Shown: positions 7,492 to 16,239, counted from the stretch's first letter. The stretch: DNA of 64,000 nucleotides from CALFML01 sp044222245 (GCA_044222245.1 JBGANQ010000019.1:62001-126000); one strand, 5' to 3'. Notes: generated from the sequence alone by a model not told the origin. Numbers and translations: made by a program.

Positions 7492-9744
7492 TTACGGAGC
7501 CGGCGCGACCGGAGGCGCTGCTTTGGCGGGGCCGGCCTTGGCCTTGGGCGCAGCAGGCGCCTTGCCCGGGCTTGCTGCCGGCGCCACCGCCTTCTTCACC
7601 GCCGCCTTGGCGGGAGCGGAAGCCGGTGGCGGACTCGCCGCCGGGGCCGCAGGCTTTGCCGGGGCCGCAGGCTTTGCCGGGGCCGCAGGCTTTGCCGGGG
7701 CCGCAGGCTTTGCCGGGGCCGCAGGCTTTGCCGGGGTCGCAGGCTTTGCCGGGGCCGCAGGCTTTGCCGGGGCCGCAGGCGGGGCCGGGGTCGCAGGCGG
7801 GGCCGGGGCCGCAGGCTGGGGCGGATCGACGATGCGGAACTCGACCCGGCGATTGAACTCGCGCACCTTGGCCTGCTCCTGCTTGCTCAGGTTCTTGTCT
7901 ATCGCCACCGCGCCATAGCCCTTGCCGTACAGGCGCTCCGCCGCCACGCCGTGCGCCGTCAGCCACAGCACCACGCTCTGCGAGCGCCGCTCGGTGAGAT
8001 CCTGGTTCCACTTCGCGTCGCCCGTGTCATCGGCAAAGCCGGCCACCTCGACCTTCTTGATCGCCGGCGTCACGGTCAAGGTGTGCGCCACCGATGCCAG
8101 CAGCGCGTTGCTGCGCACGTCGATGTCGGCCTTGTTGAGCTTGAAGTAGACCTTCTTGTAGATCTTGATCAGACCGCCCTGGATCTCGACCAGACCCGGG
8201 CAGCCGTTCTTCTTGGGATTGGGATCCGGCGCCCCCGGCTTGTCCGGACAGGCATCGACCGCATCGGGCACCGTGTCGCCATCGCGGTCGGGAGCCGGGC
8301 AGCCCAGGCGCTGCGGATCCGGCTGCAGACCTTGCGGCACGTCCTTGCACTGGTCGACGCTGTTGAGCACTCCGTCATTGTCGTTGTCGCGATCCGGGCA
8401 GCCCTTGAGCAGCGGGTCGGGATTGGGGCCGGCGGGCACCTCGACGCACTGGTCCTCGTTGTCGAACACGCCATCGCCGTCCTTGTCGGTCAGCGGGCAG
8501 CCCTTGCGCGCCGGATCCGGACGCGGTCCGGCCGGCGTCTCGACGCACTGGTCCTCATTGTCAAACACGCCATCGCCGTCTTTGTCGAGCAGCGGGCAGC
8601 CCTTGCGCGCCGGGTCGGGGTTTGGTCCCTGGGGCAGCTCGACGCACTGATCTTCGGCATCGATCACCCCATCGCGATCGCGGTCCGGCGGCGGCGGACA
8701 GCCGTTCTTGGCCGGATCGGCTGAGGCCGGGCCCGCCTCATCGGGACAGGCGTCGACCTTATCGGGGATTCCGTCGCGGTCGCGATCGGCGAGCTTGGAC
8801 CCCGCGCTGCGAATCGGCGCATAGGCCAGGCGCAGCAGCGCCCGGACATCCGGCGTACCCGGCTCGCGCAGCGCGCCCAGACCCACCGCGGCGCCAATCT
8901 GCACCTGGTTGACGATTTTGTAATGGGCGCCCACCAGCGCTTCCAGGCTGGTGTAGTTGCGACCAAAGGCCTGGCCGTTGGTGACTATCGTGTTTAAGCG
9001 GACTTCCGGACCGATGGCAAAGTGCGGCGTCGCGTAGGCAATCGCGGCGCCGAACTGCACCGAGTGGTCCGTGACATTGCCCTCAGGACCAAAGCTGGCG
9101 CTAAGCCTGGCATTGGGGCGATACAGAAACGCGCCGACGAATGACCACCGTACGTGATGACTGAGACCGCCGAGCACGAGCTTGGGCAGCACTCGAGTAT
9201 CCAGATCGCTCGCCGTGCTGGGCAGCGAGTCGACAAACGAGCGCAGCGGCAGCCACACCGTGGCGCCGAGGCTGATCGAGAACGGACTCTCATCGGGCTG
9301 CCCGTAAAGACGGACTATCAGCGATGCGCTGGGATCGCGAATCGACGCCCCATCGATAGGAGCGACGCCCACCGCCGGATCGCCACTCTCAAGCAGAGTC
9401 AGCGGAATCGACACCGCGATGTTCACCCGGTCCAGAAACGAGCCCGCCAGATCCAGGCTGCCGATGAGCTGATGGGCGACGATCGAGCTGGTGGTAGAGA
9501 ACTGCCCGCTGCGATCGCTGGTCGCGTACAGGAGCGGATTGTGCGCGTAGTCGAGCGTAATTCCGGCGGCGAAAAAGCGCGTCTTGGAGAACCACGGATG
9601 GTCCACCATGAACGACCACTCGCCAGCGGGAGTGGGCTGGTAGCGGTTGATATCGAAGCCCTGGTTTTGGGCGCGGGCGCTGGGAGCGTTCAGCAGGAGC
9701 GCTCCAAGGATTCCGCCCAGGGCGAGCATTCTGGCAGTGGTCAC
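7492..9744 (-). CDS. Outer-membrane protein: beta barrel, thrombospondin-3 repeats, OmpA domain, AKP tail
   Basis: 750 residues from a GTG at 9744, preceded by GGAGG at the right spacing. A signal peptide (about 1-25, ending ARA) leads to a likely outer-membrane barrel (about 26-310). Next come some seven thrombospondin type 3 calcium-binding repeats (about 320-510; DRDRDGIPDKVDACP and variants), then an OmpA peptidoglycan-binding domain (about 520-650; VEVAGFADDTGDAKWNQDLT, ERRSQSVVLWL, NRRVEFRI). The tail is a PAAPAK low-complexity run encoded by 18-bp tandem repeats. It would link the outer membrane to peptidoglycan through the OmpA domain. The architecture is common in Myxococcota. The Lys/Pro-rich tail after the OmpA domain is less usual and could contact peptidoglycan or nucleic acid. 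Confidence 0.9.
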   Translation of the reverse strand: MTTARMLALGGILGALLLNAPSARAQNQGFDINRYQPTPAGEWSFMVDHPWFSKTRFFAAGITLDYAHNPLLYATSDRSGQFSTTSSIVAHQLIGSLDLAGSFLDRVNIAVSIPLTLLESGDPAVGVAPIDGASIRDPSASLIVRLYGQPDESPFSISLGATVWLPLRSFVDSLPSTASDLDTRVLPKLVLGGLSHHVRWSFVGAFLYRPNARLSASFGPEGNVTDHSVQFGAAIAYATPHFAIGPEVRLNTIVTNGQAFGRNYTSLEALVGAHYKIVNQVQIGAAVGLGALREPGTPDVRALLRLAYAPIRSAGSKLADRDRDGIPDKVDACPDEAGPASADPAKNGCPPPPDRDRDGVIDAEDQCVELPQGPNPDPARKGCPLLDKDGDGVFDNEDQCVETPAGPRPDPARKGCPLTDKDGDGVFDNEDQCVEVPAGPNPDPLLKGCPDRDNDNDGVLNSVDQCKDVPQGLQPDPQRLGCPAPDRDGDTVPDAVDACPDKPGAPDPNPKKNGCPGLVEIQGGLIKIYKKVYFKLNKADIDVRSNALLASVAHTLTVTPAIKKVEVAGFADDTGDAKWNQDLTERRSQSVVLWLTAHGVAAERLYGKGYGAVAIDKNLSKQEQAKVREFNRRVEFRIVDPPQPAAPAPPATPAPPAAPAKPAAPAKPATPAKPAAPAKPAAPAKPAAPAKPAAPAKPAAPAASPPPASAPAKAAVKKAVAPAASPGKAPAAPKAKAGPAKAAPPVAPAP
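7643..7822. repeat. 18-bp tandem repeat, ten units, coding for PAAPAK-type hexapeptides
   Basis: The unit GGGGCCGCAGGCTTTGCC recurs in perfect 18-bp register from 7643; seven copies keep the CTTTGCC end (one has GGGGTC), and the last three turn to GGCGGGGCC or GGCTGGGGC. Read on the minus strand it gives the AKPAAP tail of the OmpA protein. Near identity suggests slippage or recent expansion, so the tail length probably varies between strains. Confidence 0.95.
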
Positions 9745-10200
9745 GGTGGCCTCCGTGTGGATTTGAGAAGGGAGTTACTCACAACCGCGTAAAGACCGTC
9801 GCTTGCTACTCGGTTGTGAAGTCCCCCACAGCCCGCGTTGATCTTGAGCGTGCCTGCCACTGCGTCCACCGCGCCGTGTATGCCAAGCACCTTTGCAGCT
9901 TCGCATAAAGACGAATCAATTTGAACCGATAAAGCTGCGCGGCGTAACTAAAAGTCGCCTGTAGGTACTTTCGGCAGCTGTAGCTGCGGCTGCCGAGCGG
10001 GCCTATTGTTCACGCCACCTGAACCGTAGGCCGCGCCGGGGGCGCCCGGGGCCGGGGCGATGCGTTATTAAAAAACTGTAGCTTCATTGTCTGATATATT
10101 TTGGCGACCCGGGATCTCTTTCGTCTCGTGCAGCGGCTCGCAGAGCAGCTGGGGGCCGTGAAGAGACGTGGACATTCTTATGGACCAAGGGGGAGCCTTA
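9745..10200. promoter_or_regulatory. Divergent intergenic region with an 8-bp perfect inverted repeat
   Basis: 456 bp separate the OmpA gene (-) and the DUF4215 gene (+). CACAACCG (9780-9787) and CGGTTGTG (9811-9818) form a perfect inverted repeat with a 23-nt centre, 36 bp upstream of the OmpA start; this could be an operator or a leader hairpin. An AT-rich patch with TATATT lies near 10,095-10,100, about 100 bp before the DUF4215 start, and is a candidate -10 region with no convincing -35. No gene or RNA gene was recognised here. Confidence 0.4.
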
Positions 10201-12633
10201 ATGAGCTGCCGAAATAAGCACTTGCGGACTGGAATCTCGTGGCTGTCGCTGTCGACCTTGTCGCTGTCTGCAGCTATGGCCCTGGCAGTGGCTCTGGCCC
10301 CGAGCCAAGCCGCGGCGGCGCCGCTATATTCCAACGGCGGACTTAATCCTAGAGCGACCAGCAAGAGCGGCGTCGCCGCCCCTTCCGGCAGCTTCTGGAG
10401 CGAGGTCCAGAACGACGCGGGCAACACCACCGAAGCCAATAACATCATTGGCTCGGCCGTGACCTCGGGGGCGCAGCATCTCGCCGATGACTTTACCGTG
10501 CCCGCCGGCGCGACCTGGACCATCAACTCCATCGACGTTTACGGCTATCAGATCAGCGCCGCGGCATCCCCCTCCCCTTTTACCGCCTGTAACATTCAGA
10601 TCTGGAATGGCCGCCCCGGGGATCCGGGCGCCGCGGTCATCGCCGGTGATCTGACCACCAATCGGCTGGCGGCATCGATCGACACCAACATCTTCCGCAT
10701 CAGCAACAGTACGGTGCCGGCTCCGGGCACCGCCCCGGTTACGACCCGCCGGATCTGGCGAAACCATGCAGTCTTTTCCACGCCCATCGTGCTCACGGCC
10801 GGCACCTACTGGATAGAGTGGCAGACTACGGTCACAGGGGGCGGAGCCCACTTTGCTCCCTCGGTCACCATCGAGGGGTCGCGCGGCTCGGCGGCCTGGA
10901 ACTCCCGCCAGCTCAACGTGGCCGCGAGCACCTGGCTAAGCAATATAGATGGCGGCAATCCGGCCACGGCGCCGGACGTGCCGATCGACCTGCCCTTTGA
11001 TATCAACCTGGTCGTCTGTGGCGACGGCTACAAAGATAACTCCGAGGCCTGCGACGACGGCAACAAGGTAAACGGCGACGGCTGCGACAATAACTGTACG
11101 GTCAGCGCCTGCGGCAACGGCATCACCGCCGGTACCGAGGCCTGCGACGACGGCAATAAGACCAACGGCGACGGCTGTGACAACAACTGCACGCTCACCG
11201 CCTGCGGCAACGGCATCATCACCGGCACCGAGGTCTGCGACGACGGCAATAAGACCAACGGCGACGGCTGCGACAACAACTGCACCGTCACCGCCTGCGG
11301 CAACGGCATCACCACCGGCACCGAGGCCTGCGACGATGGCAACAAGACCAACGGCGATGGCTGCGACAACAACTGCACGGTCAGCGGCTGCGGCAACGGC
11401 GTGGTCACCGGCACCGAGGTCTGCGACGACGGCAACATGACCAACGGCGACGGCTGTGATAACAACTGCACGCTCACCGCCTGCGGCAACGGCATCAAGA
11501 CCGGCACCGAGGTCTGCGACGACGGCAACATGACCAACGGCGACGGCTGCGACAACAACTGCACCGCCACCGCCTGCGGCAACGGCATCAAGACCGGCAC
11601 CGAGGCCTGCGACGACGGCAACATGACCAACGGCGACGGCTGCGACAACAACTGCACCGTCACTGCCTGCGGCAACGGCATCGTCACCACTGGCGAGGCC
11701 TGCGACGACGGCAACATGACCAACGGCGACGGCTGCGACAACAACTGCACCGCCACCGCCTGCGGCAACGGCATCAAGACCGGCACCGAGGCCTGCGATG
11801 ACGGCAACCAGGTAAACGGCGATGGCTGCGACAACAACTGCACCGCCACCGCCTGCGGCAACGGCATCAAGACCGGCACCGAGGTCTGCGATGACGGCAA
11901 CGCCGTAAACGGCGACGGCTGCGACAACAACTGCACCCCCACCGGCTGCGGCAACGGCATCGTCACCGGCGCCGAGGTCTGCGACGACGGCAACCAGGTA
12001 AACGGCGACGGCTGCGACAACAACTGCATCCGCACCGGCTGCGGCAACGGCATCGTCACCACCGGCGAGGCCTGCGATGACGGCAATACCGTAAGCGGCG
12101 ACGGCTGCGACAACAACTGCACCCCCACCGGCTGCGGCAACGGCGTGCTCACCCTGGGCGAGGGCTGCGACGACGGCAACCGCACCAACGGCGACGGCTG
12201 CGACAACAACTGCGTGACCACCGGCTGCGGCAACGGCGTGACCACCGACCCCGAGGTCTGCGATGACGGCAACACCGTAAGCGGCGACGGCTGCGACAAC
12301 AACTGCCGGGTCACCGCGTGCGGCAACGGCGCGATCAGCAGCGGCGAGGAGTGCGACGACGGCAATCAGGGCGATGGCGACGGCTGCGACAGCAACTGCA
12401 AGCTCACCGCGTGCGGCAACGGCATCCAGACTGGTGACGAGCAGTGCGATGACGGCAACACGATCGGCGGCGACGGCTGCAGTGCCATGTGCACGCGGGA
12501 GGCGCTGACCGGCGGCGGCGTGAGCTGCCAGTACGGGCACGGCCGGACCGAGCTCGGAGTCGGGGCGCTGTGGATGATGCTGGCGGCCCTTGGGGCCTTC
12601 TGCTTGCGGCGCCGGCAGCGCCGCACTGCGTAG
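10201..12633 (+). CDS. Surface protein with sixteen DUF4215 Cys-rich repeats and C-terminal anchor
   Basis: 810 residues from the ATG at 10201 (GGGGGAG 7-8 nt upstream; the ATG at 10168 has no such site). A signal peptide ends near AAAAPLYSN. Residues about 50-265 form a beta-rich domain of unknown role. Then come 16 repeats of 31 residues, CGNG-x6-CDDGN-x2-NGDGCDNNC-x4 (DUF4215, the myxococcus Cys-rich repeat), each with four Cys that probably pair within or between repeats. The C-terminus has a Cys, a hydrophobic segment (LWMMLAALGAFC) and an Arg cluster RRRQRR, the layout of a MYXO-CTERM-type sorting signal without its usual Cys-Gly core. It is probably displayed on the cell surface. Function unknown; adhesion or matrix structure is plausible. 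Confidence 0.9.
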   Translation: MSCRNKHLRTGISWLSLSTLSLSAAMALAVALAPSQAAAAPLYSNGGLNPRATSKSGVAAPSGSFWSEVQNDAGNTTEANNIIGSAVTSGAQHLADDFTVPAGATWTINSIDVYGYQISAAASPSPFTACNIQIWNGRPGDPGAAVIAGDLTTNRLAASIDTNIFRISNSTVPAPGTAPVTTRRIWRNHAVFSTPIVLTAGTYWIEWQTTVTGGGAHFAPSVTIEGSRGSAAWNSRQLNVAASTWLSNIDGGNPATAPDVPIDLPFDINLVVCGDGYKDNSEACDDGNKVNGDGCDNNCTVSACGNGITAGTEACDDGNKTNGDGCDNNCTLTACGNGIITGTEVCDDGNKTNGDGCDNNCTVTACGNGITTGTEACDDGNKTNGDGCDNNCTVSGCGNGVVTGTEVCDDGNMTNGDGCDNNCTLTACGNGIKTGTEVCDDGNMTNGDGCDNNCTATACGNGIKTGTEACDDGNMTNGDGCDNNCTVTACGNGIVTTGEACDDGNMTNGDGCDNNCTATACGNGIKTGTEACDDGNQVNGDGCDNNCTATACGNGIKTGTEVCDDGNAVNGDGCDNNCTPTGCGNGIVTGAEVCDDGNQVNGDGCDNNCIRTGCGNGIVTTGEACDDGNTVSGDGCDNNCTPTGCGNGVLTLGEGCDDGNRTNGDGCDNNCVTTGCGNGVTTDPEVCDDGNTVSGDGCDNNCRVTACGNGAISSGEECDDGNQGDGDGCDSNCKLTACGNGIQTGDEQCDDGNTIGGDGCSAMCTREALTGGGVSCQYGHGRTELGVGALWMMLAALGAFCLRRRQRRTA
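11017..12504 (+). repeat. 93-bp tandem repeat, sixteen coding units (DUF4215)
   Basis: Units start at each CGNG/CGDG codon set and run for exactly 31 codons without length change through all sixteen copies. Central units (third to tenth) are nearly identical at DNA level, for instance the AAGACCGGCACCGAGG block recurs, while the outer units diverge more. That gradient is what unequal crossing-over within an array produces. Confidence 0.9.
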
Positions 12634-12645
12634 GTCCAAGCCCGC

Positions 12646-12673
12646 GGCTGGCGCTGCTCCTACGGCGCCAGCC
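12646..12673. terminator. Hairpin between convergent genes
   Basis: GGCTGGCGC (12646-12654) pairs perfectly with GCGCCAGCC (12665-12673) around a 10-nt loop, 12 bp after the stop of the DUF4215 gene and before the end of the convergent MarR gene. No T-run follows, so termination may be weak or need a factor. Confidence 0.55.
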
Positions 12674-12744
12674 TCCTTGGCTGCTCACCTGGTAAAAGTG
12701 TCAGTTGTCGTCTGCGAAGTAGAATCGTACTGTCCCCCAAGGGG

Positions 12745-13215
12745 TCAGCCTGAATCATCACTGTCCTGCCTGAGTCTACTGCCACCAAGCTTCAGCTCAT
12801 CCACGGCCCGGCTGAGCAGCGCGATGAGCTCGCGCTGGGTGGCCTTGGGCAGGCGCGCCGTCCCGGCGGCAAACTCCGCCGCGCGCACCGCCTGCAGCGC
12901 GCCGAGCAGCCGCCGGGCCCGGGGCGTCACCGCGAGGGTCCGGCGCCGCCGATCCGCTGGGTCCTCGGCTCGCTTCAAAAGCTGAAGCCGGACAAGCCGC
13001 TCAATCATCTGACTCACCGCTGGCAAAGAGAGGCCCAGCTGCGCCGCCAGGGTGCTCGGGGTGCTATCGGGGTCAGCCAGGGCGTAATGAAGGAGGATCG
13101 CCTGGCTGCCAGTGACCGACGCCGCCGCCAGAAAGGACAGCGCGCGTCCGCGCGCAGGCGATATCTGGCCTATAAACGCCTCCAGCAGGGCGCCAAGCCT
13201 CTGGTTTTCAGCCAT
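12745..13215 (-). CDS. MarR-family transcriptional regulator
   Basis: 156 residues. The winged helix-turn-helix shows PSTLAAQLGLSLPAVSQMIERLVRLQLLKRAEDPADRRRRTLAVTP (about 53-97), with the wing Asp-Arg-Arg typical of MarR proteins, flanked by the dimerisation helices. Such proteins bind palindromic operators as dimers and respond to small ligands, often repressing a divergent gene. It is divergent from the RsbQ-like hydrolase with 337 bp between, so control of that operon is the natural guess. The ligand is unknown. Confidence 0.9.
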   Translation of the reverse strand: MAENQRLGALLEAFIGQISPARGRALSFLAAASVTGSQAILLHYALADPDSTPSTLAAQLGLSLPAVSQMIERLVRLQLLKRAEDPADRRRRTLAVTPRARRLLGALQAVRAAEFAAGTARLPKATQRELIALLSRAVDELKLGGSRLRQDSDDSG

Positions 13216-13360
13216 CGGTCCTCTTTCCTGAGTATGGGTCGGGTCCGGAACTTATCGTCAGAAATTTAATGGCGACACATGATTAATTGGCATGAACTAT
13301 TTTACAGGAATAACCATTTTCGGACTCGGGATCCTGGTCGCGCTACGGCCAGCTTGGACC

Positions 13361-13404
13361 CGTCTACAGTTCGTCTATAGTGCGTCTACAGTACGTTCAA
13401 GGTG
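13361..13404 (+). promoter_or_regulatory. Array of 11-bp direct repeats (CGTCTACAGTN)
   Basis: Three adjacent copies CGTCTACAGTT (13361-13371), CGTCTATAGTG (13372-13382) and CGTCTACAGTA (13383-13393) are followed in register by a weaker CGTTCAAGGTG (13394-13404) and possibly CGACTAATCAC. An 11-bp period puts every copy on the same face of the helix, the pattern of sites bound by OmpR/SARP-type regulators or other tandem-binding activators. It lies upstream of the candidate promoter of the RsbQ-like operon. A MarR dimer would prefer an inverted repeat, so a further regulator is implied. Confidence 0.65.
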
Positions 13405-13426
13405 CGACTAATCACACAAATGCTCT

Positions 13427-13454
13427 TTGAAACGAGCTCTAAACGTACTATCCT
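13427..13454 (+). promoter_or_regulatory. Candidate sigma-70-like promoter of the hydrolase/PAS-kinase operon
   Basis: TTGAAA (13427-13432) and TATCCT (13449-13454) are separated by 16 bp. A second AT-rich hexamer, TATACA, overlaps at 13454-13459. The element sits about 100 bp before the hydrolase start and 22 bp downstream of the 11-bp repeat array, suitable for an activator bound upstream of -35. Confidence 0.4.
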
Positions 13455-13552
13455 ATACATGGCCTGCTCTGGACAGATATTAGGTCCACTGCGCGGGGGG
13501 GCTGCGCAGACCTGAGCTTAGGTATTTTCATGCGCACAGCAGGAATAACAAG

Positions 13553-14359
13553 ATGAAATCCATTGCGAAAAATAATGTGCAAATCAAAGGTGCCGGGCAG
13601 AAGCCGATGCTGTTCGCGCACGGCTTTGGCTGCGATCAGACCGCCTGGCGCCTGGTCGCGCCAGAGTTCGAGGCCGACTACCGAGTCATCTTGTTTGACC
13701 AGGTGGGCGCCGGCGGCTCTGAGGTGTCGGCCTACAACCGGACCAAGTACGGGACACTCAACGGCTATGCCGACGATCTGCTCGACATCTGCCGCGAGCT
13801 CGACCTGCGCGACGTGGTGTTTGTCGGCCACTCGGTGAGCGCGATGATCGGCGTGCTGGCTGCGATCAAAGAGCCAGAGCGCTTCGATCGCCTGGTCCTG
13901 GTCGCTCCCTCGCCGCGCTATATCCACGACACCGACTACGTAGGCGGCTTCACCCGCGCCGACATCGAGGGGCTGCTGGAGCTTTTGGACAGCAACCACA
14001 TGGCCTGGTCGAGCATGATCGCGCCGACGATCATGGGCAACGCCGACCGGCCGGAGCTTGGGGCCGAGCTCACCGCCAGCTTCTGCCGCACCAACCCCGA
14101 GGTCGCCCGCCACTTTGCCCGCGTCACCTTCCTTTCCGACAACCGCGCCGACCTGCCCAAGCTGCGCCGTCCGTCGCTCATCCTGCAGTGCACAGAGGAC
14201 GCGATCGCGCCGCGCGCGGTGGGCGAGTATCTGCACCGCCACCTGGCCAACAGCCAGCTCGTCCAGCTGCAAGCCACCGGACACTGCCCCAACCTGAGCG
14301 CCCCCCAAGAGACCGCCGCCGCGATTCGCGCCTTCCTGCGGGTGCAAACTCAGGTGTGA
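13553..14359 (+). CDS. RsbQ-like alpha/beta hydrolase
   Basis: 268 residues. It follows the RsbQ/KAI2-type hydrolase pattern throughout: FAHGFGCDQTAWRLVAP oxyanion region (21-37), nucleophile elbow GHSVSAM with Ser94, Asp216 (QCTEDAIAP) and His244 (ATGHCPNLSAP), giving a complete catalytic triad. In Bacillus, RsbQ supplies a small hydrophobic signal to the PAS domain of the phosphatase RsbP during energy stress; plant homologues (D14/KAI2) are hormone receptors. Here the stop overlaps the ATG of a PAS-kinase gene (TGATG), so the two are translationally coupled and probably work together. No signal peptide, so cytoplasmic. The ligand is unknown. The assignment to the family is firm; the symbol is withheld because the partner differs from RsbP. 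Confidence 0.88.
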   Translation: MKSIAKNNVQIKGAGQKPMLFAHGFGCDQTAWRLVAPEFEADYRVILFDQVGAGGSEVSAYNRTKYGTLNGYADDLLDICRELDLRDVVFVGHSVSAMIGVLAAIKEPERFDRLVLVAPSPRYIHDTDYVGGFTRADIEGLLELLDSNHMAWSSMIAPTIMGNADRPELGAELTASFCRTNPEVARHFARVTFLSDNRADLPKLRRPSLILQCTEDAIAPRAVGEYLHRHLANSQLVQLQATGHCPNLSAPQETAAAIRAFLRVQTQV

Positions 14360-16239
14360 TGATGGGGGCGGGCAGCGAAGAGAGCCTCGTCGAGCTATAC
14401 GAGGAAGCTCCCTGCGGTTATGTAGTTACGGCACCTGATGGCGCGATCCTGCGCGTGAACCGGACCCTGCTCGACTGGAGCGGCTACACGGCGGCCGACC
14501 TCGCCGCGGGCAAGCGGTTCCACGCCCTGCTTACGGTGCCCGGGGCGCTGCTCTACGAGACGCACTGCGTCCCCCTGCTGCGCCTGCGCGGCTATGTCGG
14601 CGAGATCGCCCTTGATCTGGTCTGCCAGGACGGCAAGCTCCTCCCCGTGCTCTTGAGCATCGGGCTTAAGAAAGATGGGCATGGTGCACCGGCGACCCTG
14701 CGCATCGTCATCTTCAACGCGCCGCGGCGCCGCGAGTATGAGCGCGAGCTGCTGGCGGCGCGCCTGCAGGCCGAGGAAGCCGCCGAGCAGGTGCGCGTGC
14801 ACCGCGAGCTGGCCGAGCGCAAGCTGGCCGAGCAGGAGCTGCTGCTGCAGTCCGTGGCGCGCATGGCGGCGGGCAACCTCGAGGCGCCGGTGCCCATGCA
14901 GCCCGACAGCTCGCTGGCGCCGCTCGCCCACGGGCTGGACCGCATGCGCCAGGACTTCCTGCGCCAGATCCGCGAGCTGGAGGAGCGCAACGCCGAGATC
15001 CAAGAGCTCAACCGCGAGCTGCGGCGCCAGATCGAGCAGCGCTCGAGCGTGTTCGCCGACACCATGATGGCCCTGGGAGGCGACAGCCCGGCCGAGCTGC
15101 AGGCGCTGTTCGGCAGCGGCATGGTGCTCGCCGGTCGCTATCGGGTGGACTCGCTGCTCGGGCAGGGGGCGATGGGAACGGTCTATCGGGTCGAGCGGCT
15201 CTCGGACGGGCGCCCGCTGGCGGCCAAGGTGCTCAACATCAAGCCGGACTATCGCGCCATGGCGCGGTTTGCCCGCGAAGCCCAGCTGCTCGCCCGGCTG
15301 CACCACCCCAACCTCATCGACATCGTCGACATTGATGTCACCAAAGAGCGCGTCGCCTACATCGTCATGGAGCTGGCGCCCGGCCAGAGCCTGGCCGAGC
15401 TCAGCGCCCGCTACGGCGAGGTCGGCTTCATGCTGCCGGTGCTGCACCAGATCCTCGACGCGCTGGTGGCGGTCCACGCGGCCGGGATCGTCCATCGCGA
15501 CGTCAAGCCGGGCAACGTGCTCATCGCGCTGGATGGCGACGGCACGCGGGCCACGGCCAAGCTGGTCGACTTCGGGGTGTCGCGGCTGCTCGACACGGCG
15601 CAAGACTCTGATCCGGCCTACCTGGCGCGCGCCAGCGACCTGAGTGAGCCGCCGGCGCTCCCCACCGCTGGACTGAGCGTCACCCAGGACGGCCCGCGGC
15701 TGCCGGCGGCGAGCGCGAGCCAGAAGGAAGCTGAGCTGGACGACCGCCTGACCGTGGACGGCCGCACCCGCTCGACCGACCTCGCCCGCGCGCTCACCGA
15801 GCTGGCGCCGCCGCTCCAGCGGCTCGATTCGCCGGCGCAGAAGGGGCGCAGCACGCCCGCTCCCGACCTGACCCAGGCGGGGGCGCTGCTGGGAACGCCG
15901 CTTTACATGGCTCCCGAGCTCGCCGGCGGAGCCCGCGGCGCGCGCCTGCCCTCGGACATCTTCAGCTTCGGGGTGATGGCCTACGAGGTCTTGACCGGAT
16001 CGCTGCCCTTTTCTCAGCCGCCGCCGCTGCTTGGCATGTACGGAAATGGCGAGCTCCCCTTCGAGCCGCTCGACCGCCGCTGTCCCAGCCTGCCGTCAGC
16101 CACGGTGCGCGCGCTGGAGGCCTGCCTCGCCTTCAACCCGCTGCACCGGCCCACCGCTTCCGAGCTGCTGCTGACCCTGGGCGACTGCCTGCTGCAGCGC
16201 CGGAGCCGCCCAAGCTCACGCAGCGGCGGCAGCTTCTGA
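14359..16239 (+). CDS. PAS domain-coiled coil-Ser/Thr protein kinase (RsbP-like sensor with kinase output)
   Basis: 626 residues; the ATG at 14359 shares its A with the stop of the hydrolase gene. Residues 8-120 are a PAS domain close to that of RsbP-type proteins (YEEAPCGYVVTAPDGAILRV, LLYETHCVPLLRLRG). A long coiled coil follows (125-235), then a Hanks kinase (261-610): glycine loop GQGAMG (268-273), Lys290, HRDVKPGN (379-386), DFG (404-406), APE (518-520). About 100 residues of Ser/Pro/Ala-rich sequence are inserted between DFG and GTPLYMAPE, where most kinases have about 20-25. No membrane segment. The likely scheme is that the hydrolase makes or binds a small molecule, the PAS senses it, and the coiled coil passes the signal to the kinase. 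Substrates are unknown. Confidence 0.9.
   Translation: MMGAGSEESLVELYEEAPCGYVVTAPDGAILRVNRTLLDWSGYTAADLAAGKRFHALLTVPGALLYETHCVPLLRLRGYVGEIALDLVCQDGKLLPVLLSIGLKKDGHGAPATLRIVIFNAPRRREYERELLAARLQAEEAAEQVRVHRELAERKLAEQELLLQSVARMAAGNLEAPVPMQPDSSLAPLAHGLDRMRQDFLRQIRELEERNAEIQELNRELRRQIEQRSSVFADTMMALGGDSPAELQALFGSGMVLAGRYRVDSLLGQGAMGTVYRVERLSDGRPLAAKVLNIKPDYRAMARFAREAQLLARLHHPNLIDIVDIDVTKERVAYIVMELAPGQSLAELSARYGEVGFMLPVLHQILDALVAVHAAGIVHRDVKPGNVLIALDGDGTRATAKLVDFGVSRLLDTAQDSDPAYLARASDLSEPPALPTAGLSVTQDGPRLPAASASQKEAELDDRLTVDGRTRSTDLARALTELAPPLQRLDSPAQKGRSTPAPDLTQAGALLGTPLYMAPELAGGARGARLPSDIFSFGVMAYEVLTGSLPFSQPPPLLGMYGNGELPFEPLDRRCPSLPSATVRALEACLAFNPLHRPTASELLLTLGDCLLQRRSRPSSRSGGSF

Noticed and set aside
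11017..12504. Regular 93-bp repeats considered as a CRISPR array
   Set aside because: Units are contiguous, too long, in frame and encode the DUF4215 motif; there are no spacers or cas genes.
10936..12639. 567-codon minus-strand frame with regular Ala/Val repeats, and a second repeat-rich minus frame at 11028-12365
   Set aside because: Periodicity is that of the 93-bp coding repeats on the plus strand; no signal peptide or ribosome site.
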